From contig CAZPWS010000062.1 of NCBI GenBank assembly GCA_964590225.1, positions 1-18,564 of the forward strand: a stretch of 18,564 nt of DNA, read 5' to 3'. This document shows, one piece after another, positions 12,604 through 18,564 of this stretch (position 1 is the stretch's first letter; each line of letters begins with the position of its first letter). The notes under the pieces were generated by a model. The model was not told where the DNA came from, searched no databases, and was given only the letters and a program-made list of their open reading frames with translations. Source of the stretch: JAEUSG01 sp964590225 (GTDB lineage: Bacteria > Fibrobacterota > OXYB2-FULL-49-7 > JAEUSG01). Both the position numbers and the translations under genes were made by a program.

Positions 12604-13428
12604 TCAAGGCCGAACGAGCGCCATCAAATTATTTCGGCTGATTTCGTTAAAATTGGCCAATGACAATGCCGCCGTCTGATTAAGCAGAGTTTGCTGCGTT
12701 TTTTCCATGATTCCCTGAGCCATATCCAAATCCCTCAGACGAGATTCGGCATCCTGAGTCATTATTGCACTATTTTGATTGTTCGCGTAGGCATGCTCAA
12801 TTCTATTCATATTGGCACCAATATCTGTCCGCTGGTTTGAAGTTGATGCCAAAGCAGAATCCAATGCAGATATTGCATTTGAAGCATTCTCGGGAGAAAG
12901 AATGTCGGTAGCGGCAGTGCCCAAATTGGCCGCCGTAAAGTCCGCCCCTTTTATTGAAAGTTCACTACCGCTATTTGGACCGGCGAGGACAGTACCGCTT
13001 CCATTTGCAAGGCCCTGACCATTAGCCACACTTTGCGTATTAAACTGCGCTCCATCGGAAATTCGGGTGAGTTCTTCGTTGAGAGCCTGATACTCACTAT
13101 TCAAAATTTCACGATCCCTTGTTGTTAGCGTTCCGTTTGAAGCCTGAAGAGCGAGCTCCCTCTGCCTTTGAAGAATGGAGGTTGCCTGATTACCGGTTCC
13201 CTCAGCTATGCTTTGCGCCGCCGATGCATAAGAGAGGTTGGTATTTGCCATATCAAAACCCCGAACCTGTGAACGGAGGTTTTCGGATATAGAAAGAGCC
13301 GCCGCGTCATCCGATGCCCGATTTATCCTTTGAGCCGTTGAAAGTTTTTCAAGAATTTTCGATAGGTTTATAGAAGAACGCTTTACTGAACCGCTAATTA
13401 GTGTGGCTTGCGCGGTATTTATTTGCAT
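12604..13428 (-). CDS. Flagellin (short, D0-D1 type)
   Basis: Filament protein of 274 residues. The N-terminal flagellin domain spans about 1-138: MQINTAQATLI, then LEKLSTAQRINRASDDAAALSISENLRSQVRGF and QSIAEGTGNQATSILQRQRELALQASNGT. The C-terminal domain spans about 200-274: NMNRIEHAYANN through ESRLRDLDMAQGIMEKTQQTLLNQ. Between them are only about 60 residues, rich in Gly, Ala, Ser and Asn, so the outer D2/D3 domains are missing. There is no signal peptide and no Cys, as expected for export through the flagellar apparatus. I start at ATG 13428, preceded by GAGGGG; a GTG two codons earlier is also in frame. A sigma-28-like promoter lies upstream. No other flagellar genes are in the window. 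The terminal NNLMALVRP differs from the usual flagellin end. Confidence 0.88.
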   Translation of the reverse strand: MQINTAQATLISGSVKRSSINLSKILEKLSTAQRINRASDDAAALSISENLRSQVRGFDMANTNLSYASAAQSIAEGTGNQATSILQRQRELALQASNGTLTTRDREILNSEYQALNEELTRISDGAQFNTQSVANGQGLANGSGTVLAGPNSGSELSIKGADFTAANLGTAATDILSPENASNAISALDSALASTSNQRTDIGANMNRIEHAYANNQNSAIMTQDAESRLRDLDMAQGIMEKTQQTLLNQTAALSLANFNEISRNNLMALVRP

Positions 13429-13463
13429 AATCACCCCCTCGTTTTAGACTTCCCCTAATAGAC

Positions 13464-13490
13464 TTATCGACATTATAAGCACAAACTTAA
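13464..13490 (-). promoter_or_regulatory. Sigma-28 (FliA) type promoter of the flagellin gene
   Basis: The minus strand has TTAAGTTT, eleven bases, then GTCGATAA. The sigma-28 consensus is TAAAGTTT-N11-GCCGATAA, so each box differs by one base and the spacing is exact. Transcription would start near 13457, about 30 bases before the flagellin ATG. This supports late-class flagellar regulation. Confidence 0.85.
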
Positions 13491-13579
13491 AATATTTTTT
13501 TTTAATTTTGACCGATTCTATATAAAAAAGTTATTTTCCTAAGTCTTAAAAATTATCCTATAGAAAGGAAAACTACCAA

Positions 13580-14047
13580 ATGGCAAACGGCGTAAATAAA
13601 GCAATTCTTGTCGGAAATCTCGGTAAAAATCCAGAACTACGCTACACTTCGTCCGGACAACCTGTTGCCTCCTTTTCTCTCGCTACAAGCGAGTCCTACA
13701 AGGACAAAGCTGGTGCCAGACAAACAAGAACTACATGGCACAATATAGTTATGTGGGGTAAATTGGCTGAAGTTGCAAATCAGTACCTGAAAAAAGGGAG
13801 CACTGTTTACCTTGAAGGCCGTATCGATAATAGAAGCTATGACGATAAAGATGGTAACAAGAAGTATATATCAGAAGTGGTAATAGATAAAATGGTTATG
13901 TTAGGTGGAAGAAACAGTGGTTCTGACGATAGCTCTTCTGCCGATATCGACAATTCATCATATGGAGCAGCAATGCCGCCAAGTGGATCTACCGATTCTG
14001 CAGCTGTTCAGACACCTGCACCAGAGGATAACGATTTACCCTTTTAG
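13580..14047 (+). CDS. ssb: Single-stranded DNA-binding protein
   Basis: A 155-residue SSB that coats single-stranded DNA in replication, repair and recombination. Residues 1-110 are the OB fold, with the typical start NKAILVGNLGKNPELRYTSSGQPVASFSLAT, the TTWHNIVMWGKLAE strand and GSTVYLEGRIDNRSY. A disordered linker follows, rich in Ser, Asp and Pro, and the tail DNDLPF is the conserved acidic tip that recruits partner proteins. The start has AAGGAAA about nine bases upstream. It diverges from the flagellin gene across a 150-base AT-rich region and is followed by a strong terminator. It is not next to rpsF or rpsR, where ssb often sits. Confidence 0.97.
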   Translation: MANGVNKAILVGNLGKNPELRYTSSGQPVASFSLATSESYKDKAGARQTRTTWHNIVMWGKLAEVANQYLKKGSTVYLEGRIDNRSYDDKDGNKKYISEVVIDKMVMLGGRNSGSDDSSSADIDNSSYGAAMPPSGSTDSAAVQTPAPEDNDLPF

Positions 14048-14059
14048 TAACGCAAAACC

Positions 14060-14082
14060 AAAGCGGCGAGAGCCGCTTTTTT
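14060..14082 (+). terminator. Rho-independent terminator of ssb
   Basis: AAAGCGGC-GAGA-GCCGCTTT with a run of six Ts (14077-14082), twelve bases after the ssb stop. It separates ssb from the PFOR gene, which therefore likely has its own promoter in 14083-14120, although none stands out. Confidence 0.92.
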
Positions 14083-14134
14083 GTTTATGGAAAGCAAAAA
14101 TACAACAACTAACAAAATAATGGAGGCATAAAAA

Positions 14135-17100
14135 ATGGCAAAGATGGTACCTTTCGACGGCAATACTGCGGTTGCGCATGTTGCCCACGCTACAAACGAA
14201 GTAATCGCCATATACCCTATTACACCGTCGTCGGTTATGGGTGAGGTTGCGGACGAAAAGTCGGCAAAAGGAGAAAAAAACATATGGGGCTCAGTTCCCA
14301 CCGTAGTTGAAATGCAGTCTGAGGGCGGCGCTTCGGGTGCGGTTCACGGCTCGCTTACAACGGGCGCACTTACAACAACATTTACCGCTTCGCAAGGCCT
14401 TCTCCTCATGATCCCGAATATGTACAAGATCGCGGGAGAACTCATACCAACAGTATTTCATGTATCTGCCCGCGCACTCGCTGCTCAGGGACTCTCCATT
14501 TTTGGCGACCACTCCGATGTCATGAGCGTTCGTCAGACCGGTTTTGCTCTACTTGCCTCATGCAGCGTTCAGGAATCGATGGATTTTGCACTGATTTCGC
14601 AGGCCGCGACGCTTGAATCCCGCGTGCCATTTCTCCATTTCTTTGACGGTTTCCGCACCTCACACGAAATACAGAAAATTTCTGAACTCACTTTTGATGA
14701 TATGAAGTCCATGATCGATCAGGATCTTGTTCTTGCCCATAGAAAAAGAGGTCTCAATCCTGTAAACCCTGTAATTCGTGGAACAGCTCAAAATCCAGAT
14801 GTCTATTTTCAGGGCAGAGAAACTGTAAACAACTTTTATGATGTTTGTCCAGCAATAGTTCAGAAACAGATGGATAAATTTGCGAAAATTACAGGCCGTC
14901 AATACAAGCTTTTTGATTATGTAGGAGCACCTGATGCTGACCGCGTTGTGGTTATAATGGGCTCGGGCGCAGAAGTAGCTGAAGAAACTGCCAAAGCATT
15001 AAACAAAACTGGTGAAAAGATCGGTGTTCTGAAGGTGCGTCTCTATCGACCATTCAGTGTTGAACATTTCGCTAAAGCACTGCCTGCAACAGTAAAGAAA
15101 ATCACAGTTCTTGATAGAACAAAAGAACCAGGTTCACTCGGCGAACCTCTCTATGAGGATGTCCGTACTGCTCTTGGCGAGGCGATGGCCGCTGGATTAA
15201 TCAAACTTCCCTCCTACCCCGTAATTGTCGGTGGCCGCTATGGTCTCGGCTCAAAGGAGTTTACTCCTGCCATGATGAAAGGGGTTCTGGACGACCTCAA
15301 GAAGTCTGCTCCGAAAAATCATTTTACCATAGGTATCGAGGACGATGTTTCAAAAACAAGCCTTCCTTTCGATGCGCATTATTCAATTGAGAGTGATTCC
15401 TGTTACAGGGCTCTATTTTATGGTCTTGGTTCCGACGGTACAGTTGGCGCAAATAAAAACACCATCAAAATCATCTCCGACAACACGCCCAACTATACAC
15501 AGGGTTACTTTGTTTACGACTCAAAAAAGGCAGGAACAATCACCGTATCGCACTTGCGTTTTGGAAAAGAGCAGATAAGAAGCCCCTATCTCGTTACCAA
15601 GGCGAACTTCATTGCCTGCCATAAGTTCACTTTCCTTGAAAAATACGACATGCTCAAAAACGCTGCGGAAAACAGCGTATTCCTGCTCACCTCACCCTAT
15701 GGAAAAGATGAAGTTTGGGACAAACTGCCTATTGAAGTTCAGAAGCAGGTTATCGATAAAAAGATCAAGTTCTATGTAATTGATGCTATTAAAATAGCGG
15801 AATCTCTTGGCCTTGGTGAAAGAATCAACACCATAATGCAGACTGCTTTCTTTTACATTTCAAAAGTTATCGACGAAAAAATTGCCATAGAAGCAATTAA
15901 AACAGCGATAAAAAAGACATACGGTCGCAAAGGTGATGATATTGTAAAGATGAATCAGGGAGCTGTTGATCAGGCTGTTTCTGGTTTGCAACTTGTTGCT
16001 GTACCAACTTCTGCTACAAGTAAAACCAAAATGCCCGATGTAGTTTCCGCTAATGCCCCTGATTTTGTTAAAAACACTACTGCGAAAATAATTAGGCAGG
16101 ATGGTGATAATGTCAAGGTTTCTGAAATGCCGCTTGATGGTACATGGCCAACAGCCACTACACAGTACGAAAAACGGAATATTGCAGAAAAAATTCCTGT
16201 ATGGAATCCTGATACATGTATCCAGTGCAACCAGTGTTCACTCGTTTGTCCACACGCTGCAATTCGGCCTAAGGTTTACGATCCTAAACTCCTCGCCAAG
16301 GCCCCGCAAACATTCAAGAGCAAGGATGCGATTGGCAAGGAATTTGCCGGTCTGAAATACACCCTTCAGGTTGCCCCTGAGGATTGTACCGGTTGCGGAA
16401 CATGCGTTTACAACTGCCCACGCAAGGATAAAGAGGCCATCAAGATGGTTACTCAAGAGCCACTGCGTCACAGTGAAGCCGCAAATTATGAGTTTTTCCT
16501 TAACGCGCTTCCCGATCCTGACGCTAAAACTGTTAAAAGAACAACTCTCAAGGGCTCGCAGTTCATTCGTCCGCTCTTCGAATACTCTGGCGCCTGTGCA
16601 GGTTGCGGTGAAACAGCCTACATCAAGCTCCTGACACAACTATTCGGTGACAGAACCATAATTGCCAACGCGACAGGATGCTCATCAATCTACGGCGGAA
16701 ACCTTCCAACAACCCCTTATTGTACTAACGCAAAAGGCGAAGGACCGGCATGGATTAACAGTCTTTTTGAGGACAACGCAGAAGTAGCGCTCGGTATGAG
16801 ACTCACTGTTGACAAGTTCAGGGACTACGCCATTGAGCTCATGGATAGAGCAATTGCCGACGGCAGCGCCGGCGAACTCGCCGAACTTTTCAACTCAATC
16901 AAAACCGGCGATCAGTCAACGCTTGACAACATTGATATCCAGAAAGAGAAGGTTAACACACTGAAGGCCAAGCTCGCTGGCAAAACAGATTCTTTATCGA
17001 AGGACCTGCTCTCCGTAGCGGATTACCTTGTTAAAAAATCGGTATGGGCAATTGGCGGTGATGGATGGGCTTACGACATTGGCTACGGTGGTCTTGACCA

Positions 17101-17698
17101 TGTGCTTGCCTCTGGACGAAATGTCAAGGTGCTTGTTCTCGATACCGAAGTTTATTCAAATACTGGCGGTCAGGCTTCAAAATCAACCCCCCGTGGTGCT
17201 GTTGCGAAATTTGCCGACGGTGGAAAACCAATGGCAAAGAAAGATCTTGGTCTTATCTCCATGACTTACGGCAATATTTTTGTTGCCCGAGTTGCGATTG
17301 GCGCAAACATTAATCAGGTGGTTAAAGCTTTCACCGAAGCAGAAGCATATGACGGACCAGCTATCATTATCGCTTACAGCCATTGTATTGCGCACGGCAT
17401 CAAGATGAGCGAAGGTCTTGGCGAGCAGAAGCGAGCCGTAGAGTCTGGCCATGCGGTTCTTTACAGGTATAACCCAGATTCGCTAAAAGCCGGCAAGAAT
17501 CCGCTTCAACTTGATTCGCAGGCGCCATCGCTTTCTATCGCTGAATTTGAGAAGAATGAAACCCGCTTCAAGTCGCTTTTCAAAGCAAAACCGGATATCG
17601 CTCAGGCCTTTGTTGAACAGGCACAGATTGACGCCAACCTCCGCTGGGCATATTATAAAGCGCTATCTGAAATCGACTATAGCAAGAAAGAGGGATAA
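14135..17698 (+). CDS. nifJ: Pyruvate:ferredoxin (flavodoxin) oxidoreductase
   Basis: Single-chain PFOR of 1187 residues, normal for the family. It oxidises pyruvate with CoA to acetyl-CoA and CO2, reducing ferredoxin, or runs in reverse, in the anaerobic cytoplasm. In order: domain I with YPITPSS (Thr30), Glu63 in EMQSEGG and Arg113 in SARALAAQG, matching the Thr31/Glu64/Arg114 active-site residues of Desulfovibrio africanus PFOR; the CoA-binding and EKR domains; two ferredoxin-like clusters (Cys695, 698, 701, 705 and 751, 754, 757, 761); then the thiamin diphosphate domain with the proximal-cluster cysteines 821, 824, 849 and 1084 and GDGWAYDIGYGGLDHV (about 974). The start has GGAGG eight bases upstream. 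Codon use looks more GC-rich than in the patchwork at 2.6-5.4 kb, as for a highly expressed core gene. Confidence 0.98.
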   Translation: MAKMVPFDGNTAVAHVAHATNEVIAIYPITPSSVMGEVADEKSAKGEKNIWGSVPTVVEMQSEGGASGAVHGSLTTGALTTTFTASQGLLLMIPNMYKIAGELIPTVFHVSARALAAQGLSIFGDHSDVMSVRQTGFALLASCSVQESMDFALISQAATLESRVPFLHFFDGFRTSHEIQKISELTFDDMKSMIDQDLVLAHRKRGLNPVNPVIRGTAQNPDVYFQGRETVNNFYDVCPAIVQKQMDKFAKITGRQYKLFDYVGAPDADRVVVIMGSGAEVAEETAKALNKTGEKIGVLKVRLYRPFSVEHFAKALPATVKKITVLDRTKEPGSLGEPLYEDVRTALGEAMAAGLIKLPSYPVIVGGRYGLGSKEFTPAMMKGVLDDLKKSAPKNHFTIGIEDDVSKTSLPFDAHYSIESDSCYRALFYGLGSDGTVGANKNTIKIISDNTPNYTQGYFVYDSKKAGTITVSHLRFGKEQIRSPYLVTKANFIACHKFTFLEKYDMLKNAAENSVFLLTSPYGKDEVWDKLPIEVQKQVIDKKIKFYVIDAIKIAESLGLGERINTIMQTAFFYISKVIDEKIAIEAIKTAIKKTYGRKGDDIVKMNQGAVDQAVSGLQLVAVPTSATSKTKMPDVVSANAPDFVKNTTAKIIRQDGDNVKVSEMPLDGTWPTATTQYEKRNIAEKIPVWNPDTCIQCNQCSLVCPHAAIRPKVYDPKLLAKAPQTFKSKDAIGKEFAGLKYTLQVAPEDCTGCGTCVYNCPRKDKEAIKMVTQEPLRHSEAANYEFFLNALPDPDAKTVKRTTLKGSQFIRPLFEYSGACAGCGETAYIKLLTQLFGDRTIIANATGCSSIYGGNLPTTPYCTNAKGEGPAWINSLFEDNAEVALGMRLTVDKFRDYAIELMDRAIADGSAGELAELFNSIKTGDQSTLDNIDIQKEKVNTLKAKLAGKTDSLSKDLLSVADYLVKKSVWAIGGDGWAYDIGYGGLDHVLASGRNVKVLVLDTEVYSNTGGQASKSTPRGAVAKFADGGKPMAKKDLGLISMTYGNIFVARVAIGANINQVVKAFTEAEAYDGPAIIIAYSHCIAHGIKMSEGLGEQKRAVESGHAVLYRYNPDSLKAGKNPLQLDSQAPSLSIAEFEKNETRFKSLFKAKPDIAQAFVEQAQIDANLRWAYYKALSEIDYSKKEG

Positions 17699-17703
17699 GG
17701 AAA

Positions 17704-17725
17704 GTCTGTTTTAATTGAAACGGAC
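17704..17725 (+). terminator. Weak hairpin after the PFOR gene
   Basis: GTCTGTTT-TAATTG-AAACGGAC folds into an 8-bp stem with one wobble pair, six bases after the PFOR stop. No T-run follows, so termination is uncertain; its right arm overlaps the -35 region of the tRNA promoter. Confidence 0.3.
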
Positions 17726-17744
17726 ACTGGTTATTGAATATATT
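17715..17744 (+). promoter_or_regulatory. Sigma-70 type promoter of tRNA-Pro
   Basis: TTGAAA (17715-17720), an 18-base spacer and TATATT (17739-17744) give a good housekeeping promoter. Start near 17751 leaves an eight-base leader before the mature tRNA. Confidence 0.6.
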
Positions 17745-17758
17745 GGATTGATTAAATA

Positions 17759-17834
17759 CGGGATGTAGCGCAGTCCGGATTAGCGTACCTGAATGGGGTT
17801 CAGGTGGTCGTGAGTTCAAATCTCACCATCCCGA
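17759..17834 (+). tRNA. tRNA-Pro (anticodon GGG)
   Basis: 76 bases fold as a complete cloverleaf. The acceptor CGGGATG pairs with CATCCCG and the discriminator is A. The D arm is GCGC/GCGT. The anticodon stem CCTGA/TCAGG encloses the loop ATGGGGT, giving GGG at 17795-17797. The T arm is GTGAG/CTCAC around TTCAAAT. CCA is not encoded. GGG reads proline codons CCC and CCU. A truncated recombinase gene ends 50 bases downstream, which marks this tRNA as a probable integration site. Confidence 0.95.
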
Positions 17835-17852
17835 TTTTTTAACTACTTATTT

Positions 17853-17888
17853 AATAAGGGTTTGCCGATAAATCGGTAGACCCTTATT
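17853..17888 (+). terminator. Terminator after tRNA-Pro
   Basis: AATAAGGGTTTGCCGA and TCGGTAGACCCTTATT form a 16-bp stem (two G-U pairs) with loop TAAA, followed by CTTTTATT. It overlaps the stop codon of the convergent recombinase fragment. Confidence 0.75.
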
Positions 17889-18264
17889 CTTTTATTATCG
17901 GTGGGGTGTCAACCCGAGTGTCAACCTTTTGCACTGCACTTTGAATATGCTGCTGGGAAAGTGGAAGATAACGCTCACACAAAGTTCGCATATCAGACCA
18001 CCCACCTATGTCAGCAACAGTCTTCAAATCCACGCCCGCTTCAAGAAGATTGACCGCAGCAGTTCTCCTAAAATCATGAATAATGAACGGCTTCATCTTA
18101 AGACGGCTCCCTATCCTTTGAAGACCCTGTAGCAAGCTCCGACCTTTCAACTGATGGTATTCAGTCCTTCCGTCCGATAACTTTTCCGGTCGATAGAATA
18201 TCCAGGGTGATTCTTTAGGTATCGACCTGAAATGAGACTTTGCAAGAAAATTGTGTCTGAGCAT
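17884..18264 (-). pseudogene. C-terminal fragment of a tyrosine recombinase/integrase
   Basis: 126 codons encode the last part of a phage-type integrase. Visible are the HxxR box (HDFRRTAAVNLLEAGVDLK) and the following GGWSD stretch, where Trp fills the usual His/Trp position. The nucleophile Tyr is in CERYLPLS, with a C-terminal tail VDTRVDTPPIIKE. The N-terminal DNA-binding domain and the first catalytic Arg box are missing: reading upstream reaches a stop at 18280-18282, where a transposase sequence begins. It therefore cannot be active alone. Its 3' end faces tRNA-Pro 50 bases away, the arrangement of an element that integrated into that tRNA. Recognition of the fold is firm; target and element type are inferred. 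Confidence 0.85.
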
Positions 18265-18268
18265 ATAA

Positions 18269-18564
18269 AAATACCTTTCTTATGTTGATGCCAAACACAA
18301 GCTGATTCGTGCTTATGAGGTGACGGCAGCGAGTGTTCATGACAGTCAGGTTATTAACGAATTGATTACCGCTGATGACAATTCCAAGGATGTGTATGCG
18401 GATAGTGCATACAGGTCGCAGGAGCAAGAAAAAGTTTTACGCTCTTCCGGTTATCGTAGTCATATCTGTACTCGGGGAAATAGAAAAAAAGAGGTGAGTT
18501 TATTTCAGCAGGCTTTGAACAGGCGGCGTTCGCAGATTCGTTCACGAGTAGAGCATGTGTTTGG
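18269..18564 (+). mobile_element. C-terminal part of an IS5-family transposase, runs off the window
   Basis: The plus frame from 18269 reads DDE-transposase sequence to the window end: VDAKHKLIRAYEVTAASVHDSQ, then VYADSAYRS with the second catalytic Asp, and RSQIRSRVEHVFG-like text with the catalytic Glu. These are IS5-family motifs. The N-terminal part with the first Asp is missing, and the left end abuts the recombinase fragment with no terminal inverted repeat that I can see. So it is itself truncated at its left side or the product of a deletion. The right end is beyond the window. Confidence 0.85.

Noticed and set aside
12155..12679. Plus-strand open frame spanning the pckG start and the flagellin end
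   Set aside because: It is antisense to two convincing genes, has no ribosome binding site and no recognisable motifs.
17580..17819. Minus-strand open frame across the PFOR end and the tRNA
   Set aside because: It is antisense to PFOR and crosses a complete tRNA gene.
1..18564. CRISPR array or long tandem repeats
   Set aside because: No regularly spaced repeated units were seen. The only clear repeats are the two cinA starts and the two tRNA-Pro 3' ends.

Overview
The window suggests a chromosome segment of an anaerobic, probably motile, moderately AT-rich bacterium. The anaerobic signs are a full-length pyruvate:ferredoxin oxidoreductase, the oxygen-sensitive radical-SAM route to thiamin thiazole (ThiH rather than ThiO) and a DUF5320 protein of the kind common in anaerobes. 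Motility is suggested by a short flagellin with a good sigma-28 type promoter. I cannot place the phylum from this sequence alone.

Layout, left to right. (1) 64-2393: a multipass GT-C-like membrane protein (minus) starts head-to-head with a Bcp-type peroxiredoxin (plus), followed by a convergent DUF5320 protein. (2) 2400-5380: a gene-poor patchwork. It begins with a 30-codon fragment of cinA and holds a MntA/HepT nucleotidyltransferase-HEPN toxin-antitoxin pair, a possible transposase remnant, a small exported membrane protein, a 44-codon ORF, the 3' half of a tRNA-Pro with its terminator, and a possible HEPN stub. It ends at the intact cinA, so it is bracketed by two cinA 5' ends. (3) 5382-7351: cinA, translationally coupled to an arylamine N-acetyltransferase-like gene. 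(4) 7362-10622 (minus): a tight run of nucleotidyltransferase, 38-aa ORF, PAP2 phosphatase, thiS, thiG and thiH. (5) 10634-12501 (minus): GTP-dependent PEP carboxykinase with a clear terminator. (6) 12604-13490 (minus): flagellin and its sigma-28-like promoter. (7) 13580-17698 (plus): ssb, a terminator, then nifJ/PFOR. (8) 17739-18564: tRNA-Pro(GGG) with promoter and terminator, then the C-terminal part of a tyrosine recombinase abutting the C-terminal part of an IS5-family transposase that runs off the window. This is the edge of a decayed mobile island.

How genes fit together: PFOR converts pyruvate and acetyl-CoA using ferredoxin, and PckG interconverts oxaloacetate and PEP, so together they sit at the pyruvate/PEP/oxaloacetate node. 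ThiS, ThiG and ThiH are the core of thiazole phosphate synthesis, and PFOR needs thiamin diphosphate. The most unusual material is the 2.6-5.4 kb patchwork. I see no convincing wholly new system. The closest candidates are the nucleotidyltransferase plus 38-aa ORF pair and the cinA/tRNA-bracketed patchwork.
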